This document shows, in pieces, positions 16,543 through 26,027 of a stretch of 64,000 nt of DNA. The stretch is from Brevibacterium sanguinis (GTDB taxonomy: Bacteria > Actinomycetota > Actinomycetes > Actinomycetales > Brevibacteriaceae). Below the pieces are notes generated by a model. It saw only the letters and a list, made by a program, of their open reading frames with translations. It made no database searches and was not told the origin of the DNA. The stretch spans positions 186,001-250,000 of the forward strand of contig NZ_QNSB01000006.1 in the NCBI RefSeq assembly GCF_003315415.1. The letters run 5' to 3'. The translations under genes were made by a program, and so were the position numbers. The first letter of the stretch is position 1; each line of letters begins with the position of its first letter.

Positions 16543-18269
16543 CGGGCGCTCCCCCGTCCGCGTGACTGCTCGTCCCTGATCTCCCGGCGGGCGATCTTCC
16601 CGTAGGCCGTGACCGGGATGCGGTCGACGAAATGGATCTCCTTGGGCACCTTGTAGGGCGCCAGTCGCGACTTGAGCAAGGATCGCAGCCGCTCGCGCAC
16701 CCGGTCGAGGTGATCGGTGTGCTCGCCCTCCGACGGCGGACGCTCCGGCTCGACCGCCGGCGCGGCGGGGGCGAGCTCGATGACGGCGACGCCGATCTCG
16801 CCCCACTGGGGATCCGGCACGCCGACGACCACCGCCTGGGCCACCTCGGCGGAGGTGAGGAGGAGCTCCTCGATCTCCCTCGGGTAGACGTTCGATCCGC
16901 CGGAGATGTACATATCGGACTTCCGCCCGGTGAGGTAGAGGTATCCGCGTTCGTCGAGGTAGCCGATGTCGCCGGTGTGGAAGATCCCGCCGGCGAAGGA
17001 CTCGGCATTGGCATCGGGGCGGCCGAGATAGCCTGCGCACACCGTCGGCCCCGCGACGCAGACCTCGCCGCTCACCCCCGGCCCCGTCGGCGTGCCGGAT
17101 TCGTCGACGATGAGGATCTCGACTCCGGTCCGGGCGCGACCGCACGTGCCGATCCCCGCCTCGTCGACGGGGATCGCCCCGTGCTCCTCGGGCCTGAGGA
17201 TCGTGATCGCCCCCGTCACCTCGGCGAGGCCGAAGTACTGGACGAGGCAGGGTCCGAGCCGGTCGAGGGCCCGGGCCTGGTCGGCGGCGAGCATCGGCGC
17301 TCCCGCGTAGACGACTCGCCGCAGGGTGTGGTCGCCGGGTCCCCGGTCGTCCGGGAGGCCTGCGACGATGCGGTTGAGGATCGTGGGGACGGTGAAGGCG
17401 TTGGTGATGCCGAAGCGGTCGATCGACTCCCACAGGGTCAGCGGGTCGGCTCGGCCGCCGGGGTGGATGACCGACGGCGTGCCGCCGAACACCTGGGCGA
17501 GCATGTGGATTCCCGCCCCGTGCGACAGAGGCGCGATGACGAGTGAGGCACCGGTCTCGTCCTCGTCGGGGAAGAGGTCGCAGCGATGATTGGCGAGCAC
17601 GGCGCCGAGGTGGCGATGGGTGAAGGTCGCGGCCTTCGGACGACCCGTCGACCCGGAGGTGAAGAAGTACCAGCAGGGATCGTCCTCCTCGACCTCGAAG
17701 TCGCCGAGGGCTGTGATCTCGTCGGCCGAATCCGGTGATGGTCCCCCATGGCCGCGCCGGACCCGGGCACTCTCGGGGACGGCGGCGCTCAGCGGGCCCG
17801 TCACGGTCGTCGGCAGCTCGCCGATCCACAGCACGGGTCCCGTGTACCCGTCCCGGTGCAGTGCCTCGACGAAGTCGGTGTGCTCGCGGTCGACGATGAG
17901 GGCCGCAGGCCGGACCTCTTCGCAGATGCCGAGCAGCTCCTCTGTGGAGAGGGCGGCGTTGGGCGGGGCGATGACCGCACCCGCGCGGATGGCACCCCAG
18001 AAGGCCTGGATCACCTCGGCGTGATTCGCGGAGACGAGGACCACACTGTCGCGCCTGGCCACACCCCGTCGCTGCAGGTCGAGCGCGAGCGCATCCGCGC
18101 GCTCGTCGAGCTCCCTCCACGACCATGTGATCCCGCGGTCGGGGTCGATGACGGCAGGGGCGTCCGGGATCCGGCGGGCGGTCTGGGTGAGGAAGTGGGA
18201 GACGTTGACGCCGCGCCGAGGCGTGGGGGTGAAGTCCTTCGCCGGCGATGTCCGGGAGATGGATCGCAT
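16539..18269 (-). CDS. AMP-dependent acyl-CoA synthetase/ligase
   Basis: A 576-residue adenylate-forming enzyme. Core motifs: P-loop YFFTSGSTGRPKAA near residue 215, YFGLAEVTGAI as the A5 motif, HTGDIGYLDERG with the catalytic Asp, GRKSDMYISGGSNVYPREIE at the hinge, and the C-terminal acylating lysine in VTAYGKIARRE. All motifs of a working acid:CoA ligase are present. It would activate the imported carboxylate as its CoA thioester. The start at 18269 overlaps the thiolase stop by one base (TGATG), and the stop overlaps the SDR start. Confidence 0.88.
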   Translation of the reverse strand: MRSISRTSPAKDFTPTPRRGVNVSHFLTQTARRIPDAPAVIDPDRGITWSWRELDERADALALDLQRRGVARRDSVVLVSANHAEVIQAFWGAIRAGAVIAPPNAALSTEELLGICEEVRPAALIVDREHTDFVEALHRDGYTGPVLWIGELPTTVTGPLSAAVPESARVRRGHGGPSPDSADEITALGDFEVEEDDPCWYFFTSGSTGRPKAATFTHRHLGAVLANHRCDLFPDEDETGASLVIAPLSHGAGIHMLAQVFGGTPSVIHPGGRADPLTLWESIDRFGITNAFTVPTILNRIVAGLPDDRGPGDHTLRRVVYAGAPMLAADQARALDRLGPCLVQYFGLAEVTGAITILRPEEHGAIPVDEAGIGTCGRARTGVEILIVDESGTPTGPGVSGEVCVAGPTVCAGYLGRPDANAESFAGGIFHTGDIGYLDERGYLYLTGRKSDMYISGGSNVYPREIEELLLTSAEVAQAVVVGVPDPQWGEIGVAVIELAPAAPAVEPERPPSEGEHTDHLDRVRERLRSLLKSRLAPYKVPKEIHFVDRIPVTAYGKIARREIRDEQSRGRGSAR

Positions 18270-19432
18270 CAGCGCACGCGCTCCAGGACCGAGGCGAAGT
18301 TGGAGACCGCGGCGCCTCCCATGTTGAAGACTCCCGCGAGTTCCGGGGACTCGATCTGGATCCCGGAGGCGCGGCCGGTGAGCTGGGCCGCGGCCAGGGC
18401 GTGCATGGACACACCGGTGGCGCCGATGGGGTGGCCCTTGGCCTTGAGCCCGCCCGAGGGGTTGACCGGCAGCTCCCCGTCGACGGCGGTCACACCCTCG
18501 TCGATGAGCCGGTGGCCCAGTCCGGGACCGGCCAGCCCGAAGGCCTCGTATTCGAGGAGTTCGGCGATGGTGAAGCAGTCGTGGGTCTCGAGCAGGTCGA
18601 GGTCGTAGATCCCGATCCCGGCCTGCTTGAGCGCCTGGCGCATGGCGGCACCGGCGCCGCGCATCTCCAGCGGATCGCGCCGGGACAGCGGCATGGCATC
18701 GTTGGCGTTCCCCATCCCCCTCCACCGCACCGCCTGTGGTGCGGAGCCGGCGACCTCGTCGGCGGCGAGGACGAGGGCGACCGCGCCGTCGGAGACGAGG
18801 GAGCAGTCGGTGCGCCGCAGCGGTTCGGCCACGTACGGGTTCTTCTCCGACACCGTGGAGCAGAACTCGAATCCGAGGTCCCTGCGCATATGGGCCAGAG
18901 GGTTGTGGGTGCCGTTGGCGTGGTTCTTCGACGCGATCCTGGCCAGGGTGTCCGAGTGGTCGCCGAAGCGCTCGAAGTACCGGGCGGCGATCTCCCCGAA
19001 GACGCCGGCGAACGACTTGTAGTGCTCCTCCTCGTCCCGGTAGCTGGCGCTGAGGAGGGTCTCGTTGACCTCGTGTCCCGAGGCCTGGGTCATCTTCTCG
19101 GCGCCGATGACGAGAGCGATCCGATGCCGACCGGCGGCGATCGAGTCATGGGCGGCGAAGACCGCCGTGGAACCGGTGGCGCAAGCGTTCTCATGGCGGT
19201 GGGCCGGCGTGAGCGCGAGTTCGGGGATCTCCACCCCGAGGAGGGCGGCCTCGAATCCCTGCCGGGAGAGCCCGTTGTTGTAGACGCCGACGTGGATGAC
19301 GTCGATGTCGGCGAGCTCGAGTCCTGCGTCTGCCACCGCGTCCCGTGCCACCGCTGCCATCATGACCGGAAGCGGGTGCTCGCTGCGACCGAACTGGCCG
19401 TGGGACCAGCCGATGATGGCGGGAGAGGTCAT
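18269..19432 (-). CDS. Thiolase-family acetyl-CoA acetyltransferase
   Basis: A 387-residue thiolase. The nucleophilic cysteine is in ENACATGSTA (Cys84), the second site has THDCFTIAE, and the C-terminal GHPIGATG supplies the active-site His. The final CxG is replaced by FNMGGAAVSN, as in SCP2/nonspecific-lipid-transfer-type thiolases, which often lack the second catalytic cysteine, so its chemistry may differ from ordinary beta-oxidation thiolase. ATG 19432 has AAGGAGG at ideal spacing, which decides the start against ATG 19450. It is the first gene of the leftward CoA/TRAP operon. Confidence 0.85.
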   Translation of the reverse strand: MTSPAIIGWSHGQFGRSEHPLPVMMAAVARDAVADAGLELADIDVIHVGVYNNGLSRQGFEAALLGVEIPELALTPAHRHENACATGSTAVFAAHDSIAAGRHRIALVIGAEKMTQASGHEVNETLLSASYRDEEEHYKSFAGVFGEIAARYFERFGDHSDTLARIASKNHANGTHNPLAHMRRDLGFEFCSTVSEKNPYVAEPLRRTDCSLVSDGAVALVLAADEVAGSAPQAVRWRGMGNANDAMPLSRRDPLEMRGAGAAMRQALKQAGIGIYDLDLLETHDCFTIAELLEYEAFGLAGPGLGHRLIDEGVTAVDGELPVNPSGGLKAKGHPIGATGVSMHALAAAQLTGRASGIQIESPELAGVFNMGGAAVSNFASVLERVR

Positions 19433-19528
19433 GGGCCCTCCTTCGGGCACGGGGGAACGCGGTGGAACCGAGGAATCACTGCTCGATATGCTTCCCCGGC
19501 TCCCATCCTCCGGTCAACGAAGATCCAT

Positions 19529-19541
19529 GATGTGGAACATC
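19529..19541. promoter_or_regulatory. Inverted repeat upstream of the thiolase operon
   Basis: GATGT-gga-ACATC, a perfect 13-bp inverted repeat about 100 bases upstream of the first gene of the leftward operon. It is a candidate operator for a local regulator such as the IclR protein at 9583; no other regulator is adjacent. Confidence 0.35.
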
Positions 19542-19548
19542 GATCGGC

Positions 19549-20427
19549 TCAGGGAACGACGACGACCGGCACCGGCGTGCTGCGGATGATCTTCGAGGCG
19601 TCGGAGCCGAGGAACAGCCGGGACTTCGGCCCCTCGTCCGAGGACCCGAGGACGAGGACCTCCCCGCTCACCCAGTCGACGGACTCGACGGCGGCGGCCC
19701 AGTCCCGTCCGGTGCCGACGACCGTCGCCACCGAGCCCGGCCGAGCGTAGGCGGAGATCGAGGTCAGGGCCGTCTCCTGGGAGGCGGTCACCTCGGCGAT
19801 GAGCGTCTCCCGTGCGGATCCCTCCTCCAGCGTCGAGGGTTCGACCGTTCTCCCGCCCGCGGCGAACGTCGCGATCCGCAGGTCGGCCCCGACATCGCGC
19901 GCGATCTCTGCCGTGCGCAGGAGCACGGAACGGGAGTGCTCGTCCCCGCGGTAGGAGCAGGTGACCCGCGTGACGGTGGAGCCTGCGGGCACGTCGTACT
20001 CACGGGGCGCCAGCGCCACGGGCACCGGTGAGGAGTGGAGCAGACGGTCCGACGTCGAGCTCAGCCGCACTCTGCCGCGTTTGCCGTCGGTGCCGGACCC
20101 GACGACGATCATCCGCGCTCCTGATTTCTCCGCCTCGGCGATGAGGGCCCTGGCGCGGGACTCCGCGGAGACGGACACCGCATGGGTGTCGAGGTCGGGA
20201 CAGATCTCCGCGGCCGCGGCCTGGGCTTCGGCGACCGCCTGCTTCCCGCGCTCGCGCGACCATTCGGCGAACTGGAGATACCCGCCGCTCGAGGGAAGAG
20301 TGGAACCGGGTGCCGGGATGACGCTGACGATGCGCAGCGGATGACCGCTCGATCGGGCCAGGACGGCGGCCAGCCGGAGAGCCGAGCGGTCCTTCCTGCC
20401 GTAGGGGAAGGCTGCGATGAGGGTCAT
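19549..20427 (-). CDS. Universal stress protein (two Usp domains)
   Basis: A 292-residue protein built of two Usp domains, about residues 1-145 and 150-292. Domain 1 ends with the ATP-binding-type motif VVGSGTDGKRGRVRLSSTSDRLLHSSPVPVAL and domain 2 with VLGSSDEGPKSRLFLGSDASKIIRSTPVPVVV; both are variants of Gx2Gx9G(S/T). The first domain is the better match for nucleotide binding. Tandem Usp proteins of this size are common in actinobacteria and associated with stress or dormancy. No DosR-type box is visible upstream. Confidence 0.85.
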   Translation of the reverse strand: MTLIAAFPYGRKDRSALRLAAVLARSSGHPLRIVSVIPAPGSTLPSSGGYLQFAEWSRERGKQAVAEAQAAAAEICPDLDTHAVSVSAESRARALIAEAEKSGARMIVVGSGTDGKRGRVRLSSTSDRLLHSSPVPVALAPREYDVPAGSTVTRVTCSYRGDEHSRSVLLRTAEIARDVGADLRIATFAAGGRTVEPSTLEEGSARETLIAEVTASQETALTSISAYARPGSVATVVGTGRDWAAAVESVDWVSGEVLVLGSSDEGPKSRLFLGSDASKIIRSTPVPVVVVP

Positions 20428-20596
20428 TGCGTCCTCGCTCTCGATGGACGGATCGGGTGCACGATCAGCCTAGTCGACCTGCTCATTCCGCCACAGGGGC
20501 GGACATCGGTGAACTCCGGTCGAAACCTCGGGGAACAGGTCCCGGCATCCGTCGTTTCCGGTTGTCCGGGCGACCGGGAGGGGCCACAGTGAGCGT

Positions 20597-22246
20597 GTGG
20601 ACATCGAGATTCCCCTGGGGCGGCGCGACCGTCTGTATCGAACGTGCGAGCTCGTCCCCGGAGTCATCAGCGGACTCGCCCTCACTCTCCTCTTCGTCCT
20701 CCCCTTCCTCAGCCCCCGCCTCGCCGTGGCGTTCGTCCTCGGGATCGCGGGGCTCGTGTTCGTCCGCAGCGTCCGTGGCGCCGTCGACCTCATGCGCGGC
20801 TACCGCCGCTACCGCGCCGCCCTCAGGGTCGACTATGCCGCCCGGCTCGTCGACCTCAGCCTGGCCCGGCGAGGCCTGCCCGTGCCCGGCTCTCCCCGGC
20901 AGTCCCTCGGCTACGCCCGGCACCGGGAGGCGATCGAGAATGTCCGCGCCGACCCCTCGGCGATCCCCGATCCGCAGGCGATCCGCCACGCCGTCATCAT
21001 CGCCGCGTACAACGAACCCTTCGAGGTCGTGCAGACGAGCCTGAGGTCCCTGGTCCAGTCCTCGCTGCCGGCCGATCATCTGGCCGTGTTCTTCGCCTAC
21101 GAGGAGCGCGGCGGGGAGGCGATCAGGGAGACGGTCAGGCGCGTGAGTGAGGCCTTCGGGAGGTCGTTCGGGCACTTCGAGGTCGTCGAGCATCCCGCGG
21201 ACATCCCCGACGAGGTGGCCGGGAAGGGTGCGAACATCACCTTCGCCGGGCGTCGGGTCTCCGCCTGGGCCGCAGCCCGGGGTCTCGATCCCGCTCTGGT
21301 CCTCGTCACCACGCTCGACTGCGACAACCGGGTCCACGACAGCTACTTCGATGCCGTGAGCTATGAGTTCACCATCGCCGAGAACCGGGGGCGGGCCAGC
21401 TTCCAGCCGGTCAGCCTCTACACCAACAACATCTGGCAGGCTCCGGCGCCGACGCGGGTGATCGCCTCGGCGAACAGCTTCTGGAACCTCGTCAGCTCCG
21501 TCCGGCCGCTGGTGCTGCGGAACTTCGCCTCGCACTCCCAGCCGCTCGACGCGCTCGCGGCGATGGACTACTGGTCACGGCGGACCATCGTCGAGGACGG
21601 CCACCAGTACTGGCGCTCCTACATGCACTTCGGCGGGGACTACCGGGTCGTGCCGATCCATGTGCCGGTGCTCCAGGACGCGGTCGTCGCCGGCACTCTG
21701 GCGCAGACCCTGCGGGCCCAGTTCGCCCAGCTCAGCCGCTGGTCGTACGGCGCCTCCGACGTCCCCTATGTCGCGGCCAACCTGATCCGGCACCGACGCG
21801 GGCTGCCGGTGCTCGACGGCTGGCTGCGTCTGCTCGTCCTGCTCGAGGGCCACGTGTCGCTCGCGGTGGTGTCCCTGATCATCGCGATCGGCGGCTGGGT
21901 GCCGTTCCTCTTGCTCTCGGGCGCCGCTTCGGCGGACGCCGCCCCGATCCCGGCGGTCGTCGACGATCTTCCCTTCATCGTCGGCGCGCTCCAGCAGGTC
22001 GGGACGGCCTGCCTGGTGGTGGCGGTCGTCGTCCACTTCAAGCTGCTGCCGCCGAGGCCGTTCAACTGCCCGCGCCGACGCACCCTCGGCATGTACCTGC
22101 AGTGGTTCCTCTACCCGGTCTCGCTGCTCGTCTTCAACTCCTCGACGGCGCTGTACTCCCAGTCGCGGCTGTTCGTCGGCCGCTACCGGGAGACGTTCAC
22201 GGTCACCGAGAAGGTCCGCGCGGACTTCCCGGCCGACCTGCGCTGA
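20597..22246 (+). CDS. Membrane-bound family 2-like glycosyltransferase
   Basis: A 549-residue membrane glycosyltransferase. Two hydrophobic segments (about residues 20-65) precede the catalytic domain, which has the opening AVIIAAYNEP, the DxD metal motif in TTLDCDNRVHDSYFD (Asp241-Asp243), a late TIVEDGHQYW acid and QLSRWSYG resembling the Q(Q/R)xRW motif of processive enzymes. Three or four membrane segments follow (about 410-525). It probably makes or extends a cell-envelope glycan; donor and acceptor are unknown. GTG 20597 is the only reasonable start; a GGGAGGGG stretch lies about 10 bases upstream. No polysaccharide genes are adjacent. Confidence 0.78.
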   Translation: MDIEIPLGRRDRLYRTCELVPGVISGLALTLLFVLPFLSPRLAVAFVLGIAGLVFVRSVRGAVDLMRGYRRYRAALRVDYAARLVDLSLARRGLPVPGSPRQSLGYARHREAIENVRADPSAIPDPQAIRHAVIIAAYNEPFEVVQTSLRSLVQSSLPADHLAVFFAYEERGGEAIRETVRRVSEAFGRSFGHFEVVEHPADIPDEVAGKGANITFAGRRVSAWAAARGLDPALVLVTTLDCDNRVHDSYFDAVSYEFTIAENRGRASFQPVSLYTNNIWQAPAPTRVIASANSFWNLVSSVRPLVLRNFASHSQPLDALAAMDYWSRRTIVEDGHQYWRSYMHFGGDYRVVPIHVPVLQDAVVAGTLAQTLRAQFAQLSRWSYGASDVPYVAANLIRHRRGLPVLDGWLRLLVLLEGHVSLAVVSLIIAIGGWVPFLLLSGAASADAAPIPAVVDDLPFIVGALQQVGTACLVVAVVVHFKLLPPRPFNCPRRRTLGMYLQWFLYPVSLLVFNSSTALYSQSRLFVGRYRETFTVTEKVRADFPADLR

Positions 22247-22356
22247 TGAAGGGGGCGACTCTCGGCTGAACGCCGGCCTCTGCAGTACGTCGTGTCGACG
22301 CTTCTCATCTGTCGGCACAAGCTGGCATGCTCGAGAAGCAATCACTACCCTGAAGA

Positions 22357-22376
22357 CACGCCTGACATATCAGTTG
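22357..22376. promoter_or_regulatory. Shared operator-like site A
   Basis: Contains TGACATATCAGTT (22363-22375), identical over 13 bases to the site at 25901-25913. It lies about 110 bases upstream of the YkvI-like transporter gene. The rest of the 22247-22486 gap shows no gene. Confidence 0.45.
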
Positions 22377-22486
22377 TCGATCTCGTCGTCCGACATCACG
22401 TCGATCGGCGACTCGGACCTCCTCGACGACACCGATCCGTCGGTGCGACCCGTTCAACGCAGAACTGTGACTACAGAAGGACATCA

Positions 22487-23608
22487 ATGACAGACACCGC
22501 GGTCTCGACCACCCAGCTGCGTACCGGAGAGAAGAGGAGCGTGCTGCGCGTCGTCACCTATGCGGGAGCGATCATCGCGTTCCTCATCGGCTCGGGCTTC
22601 GCCACCGGTCAGGAGATCCTGCAGTACTACGCCTCGTACGGATTCTGGGGCATCTTCGGCACGGGACTGCTCGTCCTCGTGCTCATGTCCTATGTCGCGG
22701 TCGAGTTCTTCCTCGTCGGACGGGCACAGCAGTTCGCCAAGCCCTCAGGCGTGTTCCACTACTACTGCGGGAAGCACCTCGGCACCTTCTTCGACTACTT
22801 CTCGATCCTCTTCGTCTTCCTCAGCTTCACGGTCATGGTCTCCGGAGCAGGAGCCGTCTTCGAGGAGCACTACGGCGTCTCGAAGTTCGTCGGCGGAATC
22901 GCGCTCGCCGCCGCCGTCGCACTCACCGTGTGGTTCGGGCTGAAGAACCTCGTCGAGATCATCGGCAAGATCGGACCCGTCATCGTCGTCGTTGCCATCG
23001 CGCTCGGCATCTACGGGATCGTGACCAACCCCGGCGGCATCGTCGAGGGCAATGCCATCGTCGGCGATCTCGACGTCACCCAGGCCTCGTCGAACTGGTT
23101 CCTTGCCGGACTGTCGTACGTCGGGTTCTGCATGCTCTGGCTCGCCGCGTTCCTCGCCGCCCTCGGCAAGGCGAGCAATCGCCGGGAAGCGGTCGGCGGC
23201 GGCCTCCTCGGCGGGATCCTGTTCTCCCTGGCCTGCATGATCGTCGGACTCGGACTGCTCGCCAACATCGAGAGCCTCTTCGACGCCGAGATCCCCATGC
23301 TCGTCCTCGCCGGAGGACTGGGGCCGTGGCTGGCCGCGGGGATCTCGGTGATGATCCTCGCCGGGATCTACACGACGGCCGTTCCTCTGCTGTGGACAGT
23401 CTCGTCCCGCTTCTACGACGACTCGCAGCCGGGGTTCAAGTACCTCACTGTCGTCCTCGCGATCGTCGGCACGGTGGTCGGTCTGGTGCTGCCGTTCTCG
23501 CAGATGGTCAACATCGTCTATGTCATCAACGGCTACGTCGGGATCCTGCTGCTGGTCCTCATGCTCGTCAAGACCATCTCCCGTGTCGCCGGGCGGCAGA
23601 AGGCCTGA
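22487..23608 (+). CDS. YkvI-like multi-pass membrane transporter
   Basis: A 373-residue protein with about ten membrane segments. It resembles the YkvI family of the APC superfamily: the first helix has AFLIGSGFATGQEILQYYA, with the unwound GSGFATGQE stretch typical of Na+-coupled APC-type carriers. ATG 22487 has AGAAGG six bases upstream. Amino-acid or organic-acid uptake is likely by family. It shares an operator-like sequence with the dehydrogenase and dicarboxylate-carrier genes about 3-5 kb downstream, so it may carry a related substrate. Confidence 0.75.
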   Translation: MTDTAVSTTQLRTGEKRSVLRVVTYAGAIIAFLIGSGFATGQEILQYYASYGFWGIFGTGLLVLVLMSYVAVEFFLVGRAQQFAKPSGVFHYYCGKHLGTFFDYFSILFVFLSFTVMVSGAGAVFEEHYGVSKFVGGIALAAAVALTVWFGLKNLVEIIGKIGPVIVVVAIALGIYGIVTNPGGIVEGNAIVGDLDVTQASSNWFLAGLSYVGFCMLWLAAFLAALGKASNRREAVGGGLLGGILFSLACMIVGLGLLANIESLFDAEIPMLVLAGGLGPWLAAGISVMILAGIYTTAVPLLWTVSSRFYDDSQPGFKYLTVVLAIVGTVVGLVLPFSQMVNIVYVINGYVGILLLVLMLVKTISRVAGRQKA

Positions 23609-23664
23609 GAGCATGGCAGCGACTCGCACTTCGCGCGCTCGTGGGCAGACCCTCTGACAACAGG

Positions 23665-23702
23665 GCCGGCCGCGCTCCCCACGGATGAGGAGCGCGGCCG
23701 GC
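23665..23702. terminator. Bidirectional terminator hairpin
   Basis: A 14-bp perfect stem (23665-23678 with 23689-23702) and a 10-base loop lie between the convergent transporter (stop 23608) and 2-hydroxyacid dehydrogenase (stop 23733). No U-tract is seen. Confidence 0.65.
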
Positions 23703-23732
23703 ACTGACGTCACCGCGCCACCGGCATCATCC

Positions 23733-24728
23733 TCATCCGACTGCTCCGGCCGGGATCGCCGCGCGCTTCGCCGCTGTCACGACTCCGCGGGGAATGCCGC
23801 CGCGCAGCACGGTCGCGAAGTTGCCCCATACGGTCTCGATCCGGCGCTCGACGTTCTCCCAGCCCACTCCGGCCATATGCGGCGTGCAGATCGCGCGCTC
23901 GAGGGTGAACAGCTCCGAGTCGGGATCGAGGGGCTCGGATTCGTAGACGTCGAGCCCGGCACCTGCGATGCGGCCCTCGCGCAGGCACTCGATGAGCGCG
24001 GACTCGTCCACGACCTCACCCCGGCTGATGTTGACGAGGATGCTTCTGGGACTCATCAGCGCGAGTTCGTCCCGGCCGATCAGCTTGTCGGATCCCTCGT
24101 TGAGGGGCAGGCACACGCAGACGATGTCGGACACCGTCATGAGCTCGGGCAGCGAGACCGGTTCGGCCGAGACGAGCTCGGAGACCGTCAAGGGGATCTC
24201 CGCGCGATCGTAGAACACCACGTTGGCGCCGAAGCCGTAGTGGGCGATCTTGGCGACCCATCGTCCGATGTTGCCCAGCCCGACAATGCCGACGGTCTTC
24301 CCGTAGAGCTCCGCGTACGACTCCTCGGCGAGATCCTGACGCCACTTCCCCTCCCGCATCAGCTGCATCGAGTGGGGAATCCGCCTGAGCAGCGTGAGCA
24401 TCAGGGTGATCGCATGCTCCGCGACCGAGATCGAGTGGGTCTTCATCTGCGCCACGGGAATGCCGAGATCGTCGAGGACGCTCAGGGGCAGCTGGCCGTA
24501 TCCGGAGCTCATGTACTGGATGAACCTCGCGTTCCTCGCGGATCTGAAGACGTCTTCATGGACCTCGACGCCCGAGATGAGGAAGTCCGCATCGGCGGCG
24601 GCACGGCACTGCTCGGCGCGATCCGCCTCCGGCGGCACGATGGTGACGGTGAAGTCCTCCGGCGCCGCGGCCAGGAGCGGGTCGATGTAGTCCTTGAGCG
24701 GATTCACGTAGACGACTCTGTGTGTCAT
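23733..24728 (-). CDS. D-2-hydroxyacid dehydrogenase
   Basis: A 331-residue NAD-dependent dehydrogenase of the SerA/glyoxylate-reductase family. Seen: cofactor motif VGIVGLGNIGRWVA near residue 145, catalytic Arg in NISRGEVVDE near 235, Glu in DVYESEPL near 264, and His in CTPHMAG near 283. It has no ACT domain, so it is not a regulated biosynthetic PGDH. It overlaps the preceding isopropylmalate-dehydrogenase-like gene by four bases (ATGA), so the two act together. Possible substrates include D-malate-, tartrate- or glycerate-type acids; inference only. Confidence 0.85.
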   Translation of the reverse strand: MTHRVVYVNPLKDYIDPLLAAAPEDFTVTIVPPEADRAEQCRAAADADFLISGVEVHEDVFRSARNARFIQYMSSGYGQLPLSVLDDLGIPVAQMKTHSISVAEHAITLMLTLLRRIPHSMQLMREGKWRQDLAEESYAELYGKTVGIVGLGNIGRWVAKIAHYGFGANVVFYDRAEIPLTVSELVSAEPVSLPELMTVSDIVCVCLPLNEGSDKLIGRDELALMSPRSILVNISRGEVVDESALIECLREGRIAGAGLDVYESEPLDPDSELFTLERAICTPHMAGVGWENVERRIETVWGNFATVLRGGIPRGVVTAAKRAAIPAGAVG

Positions 24729-25804
24729 GGCTTCACTTCTCCCATTGCGCCGATGATCGCTTCGACCATGTCCTGAGTGCTCGCGGTTCCGCCGAGATCC
24801 CGCGTGCGCCGACCCGCCTTCAACGTCGACTCCACGGCAGTGCGGATGGCCCCCGCCGCCTCGGTGCAGCGAGCGTCGCCGTGCTGACCGCCCAGCCATT
24901 CCAGCATCATCGCCGCGGACAGGATCATCGCGGTCGGGTTGGCGATTCCCTGGCCCGCGATGTCTGGCGCGCTGCCGTGGGAGGGCTGGAAGACACCGTG
25001 GGTGAGACTGACATCGGCGGACGGAGCCAGTCCCAGCCCGCCGACCAGTCCTGCGGCGATCTCGGAGAGGATGTCGCCGAAGATGTTCTCCGAGACGACG
25101 ACGTCGTATCGTTCGGGGTCGGTGACCATGAACATGGCGCCGACATCGACGTAGTGCTTCGCGCTTCCGATATCGGGGTTCTTCGCCGCGACTTCGTCGA
25201 ACACCCCCTCCATGAGGACGTTGCTGCGCAGGGCGTTCGACTTGTGGAGCAGGGTGACATGTCCCGGGGTTCCGCGCTTGCGCCGCTCCCGGGCCTGTGA
25301 GAATGCGACGTCGAAGAGCTTCTCGCACGTGGCTCGGGTGATCGTCATCCGGTCGCTCGCCGTCTCATCACTGGGCTCATGAGCGTCCGCGAGGCCCGCG
25401 AACATCCCTTCCGAGGTCTCCCGGATGACGAGCATGTCGATGTGCTCCGCCTTCACCGGGTAGTCGACTCCGGGGAAGAGCCTGACCGGGCGGAGACTTG
25501 CGAAGAGTCCGTAGTGGGCGCGCATCTCGACCTGGGCACCGAGCTCGAGGCCTTCGGGGCTGCGGACGTCCGGCAGGCCCATGGCTCCGAAGAGCACTGC
25601 GTCGGATCTGCCGATCTCGTCCATGTCCTCGGTCGTGATGCGTCGTCCGGTGCGGCGGTAGAGATCCGCGCTGAAGTCCTTGAAGTCGAACGTGAACGTC
25701 AACCCGAAGCGCTCTTCGCATGCCCGCAGGACCGACACCGAGGCGTCGATGACTTCGGGGCCGATTCCGTCGCCGGGAATGACGACGATGTCATAGCTGC
25801 TCAT
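24725..25804 (-). CDS. Isocitrate/isopropylmalate dehydrogenase family protein (tartrate/D-malate DH-like)
   Basis: A 359-residue beta-decarboxylating dehydrogenase. Seen: VIPGDGIGPEVIDASV at the N-terminus, the substrate arginines in VEMRAHYGLFASLRPVRLFPG, the Tyr/Lys region RATCEKLFDVAF, and metal-ligand aspartates in FGDILSEIAAGLVGGLG. Loop sequences fit tartrate dehydrogenase or D-malate dehydrogenase better than biosynthetic LeuB, and no leu genes are near. The ATG at 25804 has AGGAG five bases upstream. The coupled 2-hydroxyacid dehydrogenase and a dicarboxylate carrier upstream support a role in hydroxy-dicarboxylate breakdown. Confidence 0.85.
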   Translation of the reverse strand: MSSYDIVVIPGDGIGPEVIDASVSVLRACEERFGLTFTFDFKDFSADLYRRTGRRITTEDMDEIGRSDAVLFGAMGLPDVRSPEGLELGAQVEMRAHYGLFASLRPVRLFPGVDYPVKAEHIDMLVIRETSEGMFAGLADAHEPSDETASDRMTITRATCEKLFDVAFSQARERRKRGTPGHVTLLHKSNALRSNVLMEGVFDEVAAKNPDIGSAKHYVDVGAMFMVTDPERYDVVVSENIFGDILSEIAAGLVGGLGLAPSADVSLTHGVFQPSHGSAPDIAGQGIANPTAMILSAAMMLEWLGGQHGDARCTEAAGAIRTAVESTLKAGRRTRDLGGTASTQDMVEAIIGAMGEVKP

Positions 25805-25894
25805 GGGACTCCTGCTTCGCTGGTGTCGCGCTGTGGCGCGGTGGGGTGGACGTGACTGGGGCCGGGAGGGAATGGCAACGGTGGCAGTGTTCCT

Positions 25895-25914
25895 ATTGTA
25901 TGACATATCAGTTC
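25895..25914. promoter_or_regulatory. Shared operator-like site B
   Basis: This 20-bp site matches site C at 27553-27572 at 16 of 20 positions (pattern ATTGTnTGnnATAnCAGTTC). Its core TGACATATCA is a near-palindrome. It lies 91 bases upstream of the dehydrogenase start at 25804, implying a promoter separate from the carrier gene. Confidence 0.55.
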
Positions 25915-26027
25915 CTACTGCTTGGGAGTTTGTTGGTGATGGAGCCGAGAAGCGGCGCGGGTGGATGATCGCTGGGCCCACTGCCGAGCGGTTCGGCGGG
26001 GCTGCAGACCCTTGTCCTGAGCGCACC

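Noticed and set aside
24725-25804. Leucine biosynthetic LeuB
   Set aside because: No other leu genes are near; coupling to a 2-hydroxyacid dehydrogenase and a dicarboxylate carrier fits tartrate/malate-type enzymes better.
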